Shown here: piece after piece, positions 1 to 7,423 of the stretch
Layout: each line of letters opens with the position of its first letter
Position numbering within the stretch: position 1 is the stretch's first letter
Assembly (NCBI GenBank): GCA_019104905.1
Contig: JAHRXB010000030.1
Span: forward strand, 1 to 20,602
Direction: 5' to 3'
Source of the DNA: Bdellovibrio sp.
GTDB lineage: Bacteria > Bdellovibrionota > Bdellovibrionia > Bdellovibrionales > Bdellovibrionaceae
DNA: 20,602 nt
Position numbers and translations under genes: made by a program
The notes under the pieces: model-generated
Database searches by the model: none
Told to the model about the DNA's origin: nothing
Seen by the model: only the letters and a program-made list of their open reading frames with translations

Positions 1-773
1 ACAACCCACACCGGCCTTCCTAACTGCAGGGCTTGTTGCGCAGTGATCAGCGTCCCACTTCGTCGTCTTGCCTCAACCAGCAAGCTGGCCTGCCCTAAAG
101 CCGCAATCAAACGATTGCGATGATGAAACAAGTGCTTGTGCATCTTTTGCTCAAAGGCATACTCACTCAGAAAACATCCTCCACCATTCAAGATAGGAGC
201 AACCCACTCTTTAAGACTGTCTGGATACATAGATTGAAGACCTGATGGCAGCACCACGATCGTCGTCGTGTTTTTTCGCAGAGCGATCGAATGAGACTTC
301 TGATCCACCCCACGAGCCCCTCCACTGACCACACAAGGTTTTTCATTTTCACAAAACGGCGCGAATTCCTTTTCCATCCATTGCACGGACTCAAAAGAAG
401 GCTCCCGACTTCCCACCACCGACAAGGTTCGCTCATTCAACCAGGCCGTTGCTCCAAGATAGCTTAATGTCAAAGGAGGATCCGCCATCCAATAGCAAGA
501 CGAAGGAAACAGTTCTTCGCCATAACAGACCAACTGCACCCCTTGCAGTCGCAACTGCAGACTTTCTTCACAGTGCTTTTTAAAGAGAACATGGTTTTTC
601 TGAAGAGCTTCAAATAACTCGGGGATTCTTTCCTTCAACTCACACAAAAGACCTTCGGCATGAAGCTGCTTTTGCTGCCCTAAGGTTCGATAGAGGTGAT
701 GGATTTCGTCTCTTTGAATTGTATAAAGAGGATGGCTTTTGATTAATTGAGATAAGGAATATAAGTCGTTCAT
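1..773 (-). CDS. dprA: DNA processing protein DprA (3' end cut by window edge)
   Basis: My translation of the minus strand from the ATG at 773 is open to the window edge (257 codons, C-terminus missing). DprA binds incoming single-stranded DNA in the cytoplasm and loads RecA during natural transformation. The Rossmann-like core is clear: a GSR motif near residues 121-123, the SGGARGVD stretch near 150-157, the RNRLIAAL stretch near 219-226, and EARRRSGTLITAQQAL near 234-249 followed by GRPVWV. These are the conserved blocks of the DprA/Smf family. About 110 N-terminal residues precede the core, in the usual place of the SAM-like domain, but I cannot recognise that domain by eye. It is the last visible gene of a leftward run with the LysM and TPR genes, though a hairpin separates it from the LysM gene. 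comEC lies about 2.5 kb away on the other strand, which supports a competence role. Confidence 0.93.
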   Translation of the reverse strand, partial: MNDLYSLSQLIKSHPLYTIQRDEIHHLYRTLGQQKQLHAEGLLCELKERIPELFEALQKNHVLFKKHCEESLQLRLQGVQLVCYGEELFPSSCYWMADPPLTLSYLGATAWLNERTLSVVGSREPSFESVQWMEKEFAPFCENEKPCVVSGGARGVDQKSHSIALRKNTTTIVVLPSGLQSMYPDSLKEWVAPILNGGGCFLSEYAFEQKMHKHLFHHRNRLIAALGQASLLVEARRRSGTLITAQQALQLGRPVWV

Positions 774-778
774 ACTCA

Positions 779-806
779 AAGGCCCTGCAATCTGCGGGGC
801 CTTTTG
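779..806 (-). terminator. Hairpin between the LysM gene and dprA
   Basis: The sequence AAAGGCCC-TGCAATCTGCG-GGGCCTTT forms a strong GC-rich stem of about eight pairs ending in A/T runs on both sides. On the minus strand it sits after the LysM gene's stop (815) and just before the dprA ATG (773). The T-run on that strand is short (CCTTTGAG), so it may act as a partial terminator or an mRNA-processing structure rather than a full stop. The plus-strand T-run (CCTTTTGAG) is equally weak. Confidence 0.5.
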
Positions 807-814
807 AGTCTCTT

Positions 815-2404
815 CTAAAGATCTAAATCAGAATCGTCCGATCCGGAATCCGGAGCGGGAGCCTCGGCAGGCGCGCTCTCGAAATCTTTTTCAAAATCTT
901 CTGCGGGGGCTTCGACCTTGGAAGCGGCCGGTTGCTCTCGGAAAGCATGAACCACCGATTTACCGACATAATCACCCAGCAAAATATCATCCGTTGCTTT
1001 GGTCACATATCCTGTGGCGAAGTTCAACGACGCTCGCACGATTTTTACCGAACCAATCACTCGATCATTAATCACGGCCTCGCTTTTTTTGTTGCGATTT
1101 CGTTCGTCCGCAAAAATAGGCAAAGACTGACCCTCTTGAAGACCCTGATTCACTCCCGCATCCAGGAACACCAAACTGTTAGAACCAAAGAGGCTGCGTT
1201 TTTTATCAAACTGCCCACCCATGATCGTCGCACCTACGCCCGAACTCAACGTCCCGACGGAGGGGTCAATCATAGGAAGTTTTCCCGGAGTCAGGATGGA
1301 CCCCACTTCTACAGGTTGAATGGCTTTCTTAACGATCGCACGATACACATTCTTTTGATCATTCACGGGCTCAATGATTTCAATTTCACCCTGAATCTCA
1401 ACCATGTGACCTTTGCGTTTTTCACGCAACGGATCTTGAATTTCCGATACATTCTTTTGTGCGACGAACTCTTTGCCCGCAGGACCATCCAAACGAACAT
1501 AGATATACTGATAGTCTCCGGCCGTCTTCATATTCATTTCCGTGGCCGTAACGACCCCCACGCCCTGCATTTTTGCATCACTGATATAATATTCAAGATA
1601 CTCTAAGGCGACTGGGAAACGCGTTTTTGCGACTCCAATTTGAATCTCCATGCCCGATTTCGGAACGGCTCCCATACGATACTGCGGAAGACTTTGGGGA
1701 AGTGACTTCAATAGAGGTGTTCTTTTCTTCGCCTGTGGCAGCGTGCCTACAGGCACGTCGACAGTCTTCTTGCCCTCTGCCTTTTCAGTTTTCTCTTCCT
1801 GTGGTGCCACCGCCAATGTTGGTGCTTCCTCCATACTTCCTGGGAAGAACTGCACACTCAGACCCGGCTCAATTTCGTGGGGATTTTGAATTTGTCCTTG
1901 ATTCAAAGACCAAACTTTTGGCCAAAAGAACGGATCACCAAAGAACGTGCCGGAAATACCTGACAAGGTATCCCCTTTTTGAACCTGATACACTTCAGAC
2001 TGGCGAGTGCCTGCGGCTTTTTCCCACGCCTCCACAGGTGTGGGCTCTTCGTTATACGTTTTATAAATTCGATGAAACTCAGATTCCTTCGAGTAATCCG
2101 GCTCATCCCCCCCATAAGTCGTTGCCGTCGCGGCTGATTCCGTCGGCACCGTCGGAGGCGCAACCGGAGTCGGTTCTAACAACGCGGGCTCCGTCAATTT
2201 TGGAGCCGGTTTCACAACCTCTTTGCCAGGCTCTGGGATCTCCGTAAACTCCGGCACTGTTGGCTCAACCACCTCTTGCTTCTGCGGCTCCAGAACATCC
2301 AAAGGATCCGATTCCCAATTTGAATCCGGAGGCACATCCTGCGCTTGAGCCAGGAGAGCACAAAAAATAAGGGCTAACATAACAGAGAACTTTTTGTTCA
2401 TCAC
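815..2404 (-). CDS. Secreted LysM-domain protein with proline-rich linker
   Basis: A protein of about 529 residues. Residues 1-21 form a signal peptide ending in AQA. Residues 25-90 are rich in Pro, Glu and Val and look like a flexible periplasmic spacer. A LysM domain lies at about 138-188 (YQVQKGDTLSGIS ... NPHEIEPGLSVQFFPG), and LysM domains bind peptidoglycan. The remaining 340 residues are a predicted globular region I do not recognise. The tail is acidic (Glu/Ala/Pro/Asp, ending DSDLDL). The start is ambiguous: a GTG at 2404 is followed at once by an ATG at 2401. AAGGA lies 7 nt before the GTG and 10 nt before the ATG, so either is possible. The gene follows the TPR gene by about 23 nt, suggesting one transcript. 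A cell-wall-associated role is inferred; no catalytic domain is visible. Confidence 0.88.
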   Translation of the reverse strand: MMNKKFSVMLALIFCALLAQAQDVPPDSNWESDPLDVLEPQKQEVVEPTVPEFTEIPEPGKEVVKPAPKLTEPALLEPTPVAPPTVPTESAATATTYGGDEPDYSKESEFHRIYKTYNEEPTPVEAWEKAAGTRQSEVYQVQKGDTLSGISGTFFGDPFFWPKVWSLNQGQIQNPHEIEPGLSVQFFPGSMEEAPTLAVAPQEEKTEKAEGKKTVDVPVGTLPQAKKRTPLLKSLPQSLPQYRMGAVPKSGMEIQIGVAKTRFPVALEYLEYYISDAKMQGVGVVTATEMNMKTAGDYQYIYVRLDGPAGKEFVAQKNVSEIQDPLREKRKGHMVEIQGEIEIIEPVNDQKNVYRAIVKKAIQPVEVGSILTPGKLPMIDPSVGTLSSGVGATIMGGQFDKKRSLFGSNSLVFLDAGVNQGLQEGQSLPIFADERNRNKKSEAVINDRVIGSVKIVRASLNFATGYVTKATDDILLGDYVGKSVVHAFREQPAASKVEAPAEDFEKDFESAPAEAPAPDSGSDDSDLDL

Positions 2405-2427
2405 TCTTGCATCCTTGCAGTGAGTAC

Positions 2428-2955
2428 TTATTTAATCATCTTGAGTTCAACATCGGCGCGGAAGGATTCAGGGCTTCCCGGATACTTCGCGCGGACTTCT
2501 TTCAAAGTTCGTAAGGCAAACTCTGGAAGGTTCATCTTTTTATACGTCATCGCTTTCGCAAACTTTGCAGCGACCACCTTATTGCTGCGAGGATACTCTT
2601 TTTCAACTTGCGCAAAGTACTTGATCGCTTCTGCAAAATTATTGTGATCCACGGCCATACGGCCCGCTAAAAACAGCGCATTGTCTGCATAGGAGCTTTG
2701 CGGAAAACGTGTTAGCAAACTTTGCAGACGACTCTTAAAAGCAATTTCATCATCATTCTGATAAGCGCTCACCATTTCAGCATATAAGGCGATGTCATTT
2801 TCTTTAGAAAGATCCTTCCCCGTAAGCTCTACAAGCAGAGCTTGTTGATTTAAGTCTTTCACTGAGGACTTACTCGATGCCTGGGTTGGCTTTGCTAAAA
2901 CACCAAAAGGCACACTTAAAAGGACCGTTGCCGCTAATAGTCTAAGTTGCTTCAT
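2428..2955 (-). CDS. Secreted TPR-repeat protein (YbgF/BamD-like repeats)
   Basis: The ATG at 2955 is chosen because AGAGGTG lies at the right distance upstream and because the protein then begins with a signal peptide (MKQLRLLAATVLL ... VLA, residues 1-21). An upstream in-frame start at 2991 would add 12 charged residues that spoil the signal. The product is about 175 residues. There is no lipobox cysteine, so it is likely a soluble periplasmic protein and not a lipoprotein. Residues 85-165 hold two tetratricopeptide-like units (YADNALFLAGRMAVDHNNFAEAIKYF and VAAKFAKAMTYKKMNLPEFALRTL), each followed by a (Y/F)P turn, in the style of the YbgF C-terminal and BamD repeats. Such repeats mediate protein-protein contacts in envelope complexes. 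It is the first gene of the leftward run with LysM and dprA. The specific partner is unknown. Confidence 0.85.
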   Translation of the reverse strand: MKQLRLLAATVLLSVPFGVLAKPTQASSKSSVKDLNQQALLVELTGKDLSKENDIALYAEMVSAYQNDDEIAFKSRLQSLLTRFPQSSYADNALFLAGRMAVDHNNFAEAIKYFAQVEKEYPRSNKVVAAKFAKAMTYKKMNLPEFALRTLKEVRAKYPGSPESFRADVELKMIK

Positions 2956-3270
2956 CTCTCGACACCTCTTAATCTTTTTCCAGTATGACACGCATTGAGA
3001 AGTGCAAACAAGCAGGAGTTATCCACATAAAATGTTGAGTTATTGCAATACTAGACCTTGGACCTGTTCATTTTCAAGGGTTTCAGCGATTTGCTTACAT
3101 TTTGCACACAGCTTAAGTATTTGTTTTTATTATATTTTAAAACATTAATGCCGTGTAATTCATCTTCGAAATTTCAGATCTTAAAATCCGCCCTCACAAG
3201 ACGCGCGGACCTGACGACAGAATATTTTAGAAATTAGGTGCGTTATGAAATTTGCTAAGTATCTAAAAAT
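2956..3270. other. Divergent AT-rich intergenic region
   Basis: This stretch separates the leftward TPR-LysM-dprA run from the rightward comEC pair. For the leftward genes a weak sigma70-like promoter can be drawn on the minus strand at 3011-2982 (TTGTTT, 18 nt, CATACT). Rightward, the run at about 3119-3150 is almost entirely A/T and could hold the comEC promoter, but no single -35/-10 pair stands out. There is an exact DnaA-box match at 3019-3027 and a one-mismatch relative at 3100-3108. I see no RNA gene or longer ORF here beyond the mini-ORF at 3245-3303. Confidence 0.6.
3019..3027 (+). promoter_or_regulatory. Exact DnaA-box match (TTATCCACA)
   Basis: TTATCCACA matches the consensus TTATNCACA exactly. 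A second site in the same orientation at 3100-3108, TTTTGCACA, differs at one position, and an AT-rich stretch follows at 3119-3150. The arrangement of boxes then AT-rich DNA resembles an unwinding module, but two sites without dnaA nearby are not enough to call an origin. It could equally mark DnaA control of the flanking genes, or chance. Confidence 0.4.
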
Positions 3271-3303
3271 ATGGTCATTCTCCTCCTCCTTGCATTCACC
3301 TTA
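3245..3303 (+). CDS. Possible leader mini-ORF overlapping the comEC start
   Basis: An ATG at 3245 opens a 19-codon ORF (begins MKFAKYLKIW, ends LHSP, stop TAA at 3301-3303) in a different frame from comEC. It has a better ribosome-binding context (TTAGGTG 4 nt upstream) than the comEC ATG at 3271, whose upstream sequence is AAGTATCTAAAAAT. It may serve to bring ribosomes to comEC by translational coupling. Alternatively, its charged-then-hydrophobic start could be the true comEC N-terminus, separated by a frameshift. Confidence 0.3.
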
Positions 3304-4173
3304 AGCATTCCTAGTTCCGATGCTTTGCTGAAAAACACATCAATGATGTCAGAGCATTTTCACGAAAAGTGTTTACAGATTCTTCCAACAAGAGCAAAGC
3401 ATCACGCTTCTTTAGCATCTTTAGTCTGTGGTGAAAAAATCACAGATCAAGAATTGAAGATTGATTTGAGCAAAACATCTTTGATTCACATCTTTGTCGT
3501 CTCTGGTTCGCATCTTCTTCTGATTGATGAACTCTTAAGCATTTTAAAAATTCCAGTCTATTTAAGATTTCTATTCTTGGGGATTTATTCTCTTTTGGTG
3601 GGCTGGCAAGCTCCTGCCGTAAGAGCTCTTTGTGGACTGGGTGTCCGGATTCTTTTGCTACGAAAATCCCTTCCCTTTCCCAATGATCTTATTGTCGCTC
3701 TCACAGGTTTTGGAGTTCTGACTCTATTTCCCGCTTGGTGGAACTCCCTCTCTTTTCTGATGAGTTGGTGTGCCGCTTTAGCTCTTTGCTGGCCCTCCCT
3801 ACTGCGCATTCAAAGCTCCTGGGGGCGCGCCTTCGTCTCACAGATATCAATCTTCCTTTTTATGAGTGCCCCGCTGTGGGGCCTTGGCAGCCTTCACCCG
3901 CTCAGTGTCATCTATAATTTATTTTTAGCTCCGGCCGTGTCTTACATTCTTTCGCCGTTGGGATTTATTGTGACCGCTTTGAACTCTCTCACCTTTGTAT
4001 TTGATTTTGCGATGGATTTTTTCATCCGCGTTCTGCCGCTTCTTTCTGAACCTATTGAACTTAAAAAAGGCATCACCCCCACAATAGGAACTCTGTGGGT
4101 GTGGATCTTTAGCTGGCATCTTATTTTTCATTTTCTGCGCCTCCGTCTTTGGCAAGGGAGGGATTCCCAGTGA
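3271..4173 (+). CDS. comEC: ComEC/Rec2 competence protein, membrane channel part
   Basis: A protein of about 300 residues, mostly hydrophobic, with about six to eight predicted membrane segments. It matches the Competence domain of ComEC, the inner-membrane channel that carries single-stranded DNA into the cytoplasm. The diagnostic stretch is ASLASLVCGEKIT followed by HIFVVSGSHLLL (family form: HLLAISGLHI), then the GW-aPAVRAL motif in SLLVGWQAPAVRALCGLG. The usual N-terminal OB-like domain (DUF4131) between the first membrane segments is missing, and the C-terminal metallo-beta-lactamase domain is encoded by the next gene. The two genes overlap by the GTGA quartet at 4170-4173, so they are probably translationally coupled and form one complex. 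The start at 3271 has a weak ribosome-binding site. Confidence 0.82.
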   Translation: MVILLLLAFTLSIPSSDALLKNTSMMSEHFHEKCLQILPTRAKHHASLASLVCGEKITDQELKIDLSKTSLIHIFVVSGSHLLLIDELLSILKIPVYLRFLFLGIYSLLVGWQAPAVRALCGLGVRILLLRKSLPFPNDLIVALTGFGVLTLFPAWWNSLSFLMSWCAALALCWPSLLRIQSSWGRAFVSQISIFLFMSAPLWGLGSLHPLSVIYNLFLAPAVSYILSPLGFIVTALNSLTFVFDFAMDFFIRVLPLLSEPIELKKGITPTIGTLWVWIFSWHLIFHFLRLRLWQGRDSQ

Positions 4174-4910
4174 GGCTTTTCATTTTTACGCTGATCACCT
4201 TCAGCGCGAGCATCACACATCACGTTCCCGCCAGAAGCTATGTTGTCGTTTGGAATGTCGGACAGGGCCAGTGGGTGACCGCGATTTCCGCCTCGGCCTG
4301 TTTACATTTTGACATGGGCGGAGAATATTTTCCGTGGAGAAAGATTTCCACCCAATGCAAAGACAAAGACAATTTCGCATTCTTCAGTCATTGGGATTGG
4401 GATCACATCGGGGCCCTGGCTGTTTGGAAACGCTCGCCCCTGGAAAAAAGTCTTTGCGTTGCCGTGGCTCCCCAAGGAAAGTCCTCGCCCAAGAAAATGC
4501 ACTTACTCAAATCCTTCGCCTCCTGCAAACTTCCACCTCACGCAAAGGAGCTTTTTCGCTGGAGCTCTCTGAATAAAAAAAGCAGCAACACCCAAAGCCA
4601 TGTTCTGGCGTTTCAAAAGATTCTTCTTCCTGGGGACTCGCCGATCTCTGAAGAAAGAAAATGGCTTCACAACTGGTGGGTGCAAAAAAGCGAAACTCTG
4701 ATCCTTGGACATCACGGCAGTCAGACCAGCACCTCAGCAGAACTCTTAATGGCTTTGCCTCATCTGAAAATAGGCATTAGTTCGGCCCGCTGGGGACGCT
4801 ACCACCATCCCCACAGCGCCGTAGAATATCGCCTAAAACAGGCTCGTATACCGCTAATAAGAACCGAAGACTGGGGCAATCTCTGGCTTGAACAGTCGGC
4901 GCGATTCTAA
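4170..4910 (+). CDS. ComEC-type metallo-beta-lactamase domain, separate protein
   Basis: The GTG at 4170 is chosen over a TTG at 4149 because GGGAGG lies 8 nt upstream and because it overlaps the previous stop (GTGA). The product is about 246 residues, starting with a signal-like hydrophobic segment (VRLFIFTLITFSASI). It then follows the ComEC C-terminal domain closely: VVWNVGQGQW near 26-35, SHWDWDHIG at 73-81 (the ComEC variant HxDxDH of the HxHxDH metal motif), LLPGDSP near 152-158, LILGHHGSQTSTS at 177-189, and HPHSAVEYRLKQARIPLIRTEDWG near 213-236. In intact ComEC this domain is extracytoplasmic and is thought to degrade the non-transforming strand. The signal-like start would put this detached domain on the same side. 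The separation into two genes is the odd feature. Confidence 0.85.
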   Translation: MRLFIFTLITFSASITHHVPARSYVVVWNVGQGQWVTAISASACLHFDMGGEYFPWRKISTQCKDKDNFAFFSHWDWDHIGALAVWKRSPLEKSLCVAVAPQGKSSPKKMHLLKSFASCKLPPHAKELFRWSSLNKKSSNTQSHVLAFQKILLPGDSPISEERKWLHNWWVQKSETLILGHHGSQTSTSAELLMALPHLKIGISSARWGRYHHPHSAVEYRLKQARIPLIRTEDWGNLWLEQSARF

Positions 4911-4915
4911 TTTAT

Positions 4916-5938
4916 TTACCGTATGACTTTTTCAATCATTTTTTTGAGAGCACTCATCTGCGTGCCAGACTTGGTCATGTAGTCGGGACCGGTAAATCCA
5001 AACCAATCCCAGCAAGCGTAAGGATTATCTTTGGGAATCTTCGCGGACTGAGGATAAAGAACGACAATACCGTTGGTTTCAGCCCACTCATTGTATCCTG
5101 CGATCGTCGCAAACTTATCTTGAATAAAGTCAGGGTTCATTTGGCAGCCATGCAGTGCCACATGCAAACGGCAGCGGGCCCCTTGGGCGCAAGTTTCAGG
5201 AACATACACCCAGGCGTCTTTAAATAAAGGCGTTTTCTCGTCTCCAAATTCTGCCTGAGAATACTTCATCAGATGTTGGGGTATAAAATCCCCACGCGGC
5301 TGCAAAGTGCCGTAGGCGGACTGAAGAATCTCCCCGGCCAAATCAAAGTTGCATTTCAGAATCCACGGCAAAAAACCCATGCCGCAGGAAATTCCTGAAT
5401 TCAAAGTGGGAAATCCATGCGCCGATTCAAGACTTGTTTCAATTTTAATTTTTGTCGGCGCAATGAAGGCGCCATAAAACTCACTCAGTTTCTCTGAGTT
5501 TGCAGGATGGATGACGCTGTCTTTGGGACTAGCAAAGATGTAAATATTTTGTCGCGACAACGCACCCACGGGATCAATGCTCTGTTGAGATGCCAAGTCA
5601 CGTGCCTTAGCTATCTGCACTTGAGAGTCCACTTCTTGAGGTTTTCCCATGCACACGCTTTTGGCTCTTTGCGGGTCGCCCTCTGAGCACCAATAGATAC
5701 CGCCAGCCACACTGGCGACGGCCATAAATTCACGAGAGTAGGCCACGCCCATTTGGACCGCCATGAAAGCCCCGGATGACACGCCAGAAATCGACACGGC
5801 TGACTTATCGATATTCCAAGAACCCAAGGGAGGACTGGCGGGAGTGGGTTGCTGCTCTTTGGGGGCCTGCGGAGCCTGAGAGGCATGTACGGCGACGAAG
5901 GTTGAAAAAGAAAGAAGTAACACCAAATGCTTCAACAT
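4916..5938 (-). CDS. Secreted PHB depolymerase, circularly permuted alpha/beta hydrolase type
   Basis: The ATG at 5938 has GGAGGAATC directly upstream and gives a signal peptide (MLKHLVLLLSFSTFVAVHAS); the longer frame from 5992 lacks this. The mature protein is about 320 residues. A lipase box GVSSG has Ser54 as nucleophile, Asp140 lies in SPKDSVIHP and His174 in SAHGFP. The order Ser-Asp-His with 34 residues between Asp and His matches the fungal Penicillium funiculosum PHB depolymerase (Ser39, Asp121, His155). Near 258-268 the LHVALHGCQMN stretch corresponds to the oxyanion-hole segment that lies C-terminal in that circularly permuted fold. It should cleave poly(3-hydroxybutyrate) or short oligomers outside the cytoplasm. 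No separate substrate-binding domain is visible, so soluble oligomers or native granules are possible substrates. It ends 5 nt from the convergent comEC gene. Confidence 0.8.
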   Translation of the reverse strand: MLKHLVLLLSFSTFVAVHASQAPQAPKEQQPTPASPPLGSWNIDKSAVSISGVSSGAFMAVQMGVAYSREFMAVASVAGGIYWCSEGDPQRAKSVCMGKPQEVDSQVQIAKARDLASQQSIDPVGALSRQNIYIFASPKDSVIHPANSEKLSEFYGAFIAPTKIKIETSLESAHGFPTLNSGISCGMGFLPWILKCNFDLAGEILQSAYGTLQPRGDFIPQHLMKYSQAEFGDEKTPLFKDAWVYVPETCAQGARCRLHVALHGCQMNPDFIQDKFATIAGYNEWAETNGIVVLYPQSAKIPKDNPYACWDWFGFTGPDYMTKSGTQMSALKKMIEKVIR

Positions 5939-5960
5939 GATTCCTCCACATGGTGGGTTC

Positions 5961-5989
5961 AGTTTTCGTTGCCCCTCTACACTTGTCAA
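5961..5989 (-). promoter_or_regulatory. Candidate sigma70 promoter for the PHB depolymerase
   Basis: On the minus strand TTGACA (5989-5984) is an exact -35 consensus, followed after 17 nt by AAAACT (5966-5961), a weak -10. The start of transcription would fall about 15 nt before the depolymerase ATG at 5938, leaving room for its GGAGG site. Confidence 0.45.
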
Positions 5990-6026
5990 CACCGGCTCTG
6001 TTTCTTTTTTGTCTTTGTTTTATTCT

Positions 6027-6042
6027 CCACGGAAGACCGTGG
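6027..6042. repeat. Small perfect hairpin CCACGG-AAGA-CCGTGG
   Basis: A 6-bp stem with a 4-nt loop lies between the alanine dehydrogenase terminator and the depolymerase promoter. It has no T-run and may be a minor second stop for ald transcripts or an operator. The function is not evident. Confidence 0.35.
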
Positions 6043-6050
6043 GTTCCAAT

Positions 6051-6084
6051 AAAAAAACCCGCATCCTTGCGAGATGCGGGTTCA
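6051..6084 (-). terminator. Intrinsic terminator of alanine dehydrogenase
   Basis: On the minus strand AACCCGCATC-TCGCAAG-GATGCGGGTT forms a 10-bp GC-rich stem followed by an uninterrupted T tract at 6057-6051. It lies about 25 nt after the ald stop codon. This is a textbook rho-independent terminator and isolates ald from the depolymerase gene. Confidence 0.9.
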
Positions 6085-6109
6085 AGTTTTTACTCTATCG
6101 AGTTAAGAA

Positions 6110-7216
6110 TTAACCTTTGTAAGGTTTGTATTCCATGTGAAGGTCACGAGCGACAGGTTCATAACAAACATGGCCACCGTAAACGTTCAAACCTTTGAAG
6201 AGAGCGGGAGATTTTGCAATCGCATCTTCAACACCCATCGCAGCCAACATAGAGCCGTACTTCGCAGTGACGTTCGTCAATGCATAAGTAGAAGTTCTAG
6301 GAACCACACCAGGCATGTTAGGTACACAATAATGGATGACGCCATCAACTTCATAGGTTGGTTGTTGGTGAGATGTTGGACGACATGTCTCAATACAACC
6401 GCCTTGATCCACAGCAACGTCTACAACGACAGAGCCTTTGCTCATAGAAGAGATCATCTCTTTAGAGACAAGAGTTGGAGCCTTATGGCCGGTGATCAAT
6501 ACGCCACCGATGACAAGGTCTGAGTCCTTCACAGACTCTTCGATGTTTTTAGCATTGGAGTACAATGTCATACAACGGCCTTGGAAGATATCATCAAGGT
6601 ATTCCAAACGAGCTGTGTTCACATCAAGGATAGTTACGCTCGCGCCAAGGCCCACGGCCATTTTCGCTGCGTTCGTTCCCACAACACCACCACCGATGAT
6701 CGTCACTTTCGCAGGTCTTACACCTGTCACACCACCCATCAAAATCCCTTTTCCACCATGATCTTTTTGCAGGTAGAAAGCGCCGATTTGAGTTGCCATA
6801 CGGCCTGCCACTTCAGACATAGGAGTCAAAAGAGGCAACGAGTTGTTATCCAACTGGATGGTTTCATAGGCAATCGCCTTTACTTTGCGTTCACAAAGAA
6901 CTTTTGTCAGCTTCGGTTCCGCCGCCAAATGAAGGTAGGTGTAAAGGATTTGATTTTCTTTCATCAACTCATATTCATCAGGAAGTGGTTCTTTCACTTT
7001 CTGAATCATGTCTGCTTTCGCATACACTTCTTTTTTTGTGTCGATGATCTTCGCACCCGCTTTTTCATACTGTTCATTGCTGATGCCAGAACCCACGCCA
7101 GCATCTTTTTCTACGATCACTGTGTGGCCTTCTTTCACGTACTGGCGAACACCAGCTTCTGTGATACCAACACGGTTTTCAGAAATCTTAATCTCCTTAG
7201 GAACACCGATAATCAT
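6110..7216 (-). CDS. ald: Alanine dehydrogenase
   Basis: A full-length 368-residue protein. It catalyses NAD-dependent, reversible oxidative deamination of L-alanine to pyruvate and ammonium in the cytoplasm. The N-terminus [16 protein letters not shown] is typical. The active-site residues occupy the same positions as in the Mycobacterium tuberculosis enzyme: Arg15, Lys75, His96 and Asp270. The NAD-binding glycine motif is [12 protein letters not shown] near 173-184. The conserved [18 protein letters not shown] stretch lies near 298-315. AGGAGTGAGAC precedes the ATG at 7216. It is a single-gene unit with its own terminator. In a predator or protein-consuming organism it would feed alanine carbon into central metabolism; that is inference from lifestyle and not visible here. 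Confidence 0.97.
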   Translation of the reverse strand: MIIGVPKEIKISENRVGITEAGVRQYVKEGHTVIVEKDAGVGSGISNEQYEKAGAKIIDTKKEVYAKADMIQKVKEPLPDEYELMKENQILYTYLHLAAEPKLTKVLCERKVKAIAYETIQLDNNSLPLLTPMSEVAGRMATQIGAFYLQKDHGGKGILMGGVTGVRPAKVTIIGGGVVGTNAAKMAVGLGASVTILDVNTARLEYLDDIFQGRCMTLYSNAKNIEESVKDSDLVIGGVLITGHKAPTLVSKEMISSMSKGSVVVDVAVDQGGCIETCRPTSHQQPTYEVDGVIHYCVPNMPGVVPRTSTYALTNVTAKYGSMLAAMGVEDAIAKSPALFKGLNVYGGHVCYEPVARDLHMEYKPYKG

Positions 7217-7361
7217 GTCTCACTCCTGTAGGGTCACAAACGCCCTATTGTTTTTTCCAATTTCAAACAACCAAGGAACTATGCCAGAAAAACCCCGAAG
7301 GTGCCTGTTTCTTTTTTGGGTCTACGGCGCGTCAAGAGGCGGAATTAACGCTCTGTTGCTA
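7217..7361. other. Upstream region of alanine dehydrogenase
   Basis: This holds the ald ribosome-binding site (AGGAG) and, by position, its promoter. A TTGACG is present on the minus strand near 7311-7306, but the hexamer 17 nt on (AGAAAC) is poor. A CATAGT (-10-like) near 7281-7276 lacks a good -35. I therefore do not assign a promoter. Confidence 0.4.
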
Positions 7362-7396
7362 TCAAAAATAAGGCCGTACCTTACGGAACGGCCTTG
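7362..7396 (-). terminator. Intrinsic terminator of the unknown secreted protein gene
   Basis: On the minus strand AAGGCCGT-TCCGTAAGGT-ACGGCCTT makes an 8-bp stem followed by ATTTTTGAT. It lies about 28 nt after the stop codon at 7424. The stem and T-run fit a rho-independent terminator. Confidence 0.85.
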
Positions 7397-7423
7397 GGAT
7401 GAGTTTTAAATGGGTCTTTGTCT

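Noticed and set aside
932..2247. Long plus-strand frames opposite the LysM gene (932-1606, 1627-2247)
   Set aside because: They lie antisense to a protein with a clear signal peptide and LysM domain; their translations have no domain-like pattern and no good ribosome-binding site.
3019..3150. Chromosomal replication origin
   Set aside because: Only one exact and one near DnaA box are present and there is no dnaA, dnaN or gidA nearby; kept only as a finding about DnaA boxes.
4905..4925. Terminator between the comEC pair and the PHB depolymerase gene
   Set aside because: The genes converge with a 5-nt gap of AT-rich sequence and no stem.
7260..7300. Sigma54-like promoter upstream of ald (TGGCAT ... 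TTGG on the minus strand)
   Set aside because: The spacing between the GG and the second element is off by one and the -12 GC is absent, so it does not meet the -24/-12 consensus.
6137..7409. Plus-strand frames opposite alanine dehydrogenase
   Set aside because: The opposite strand encodes a full-length ald with all active-site residues; these frames are shadows.
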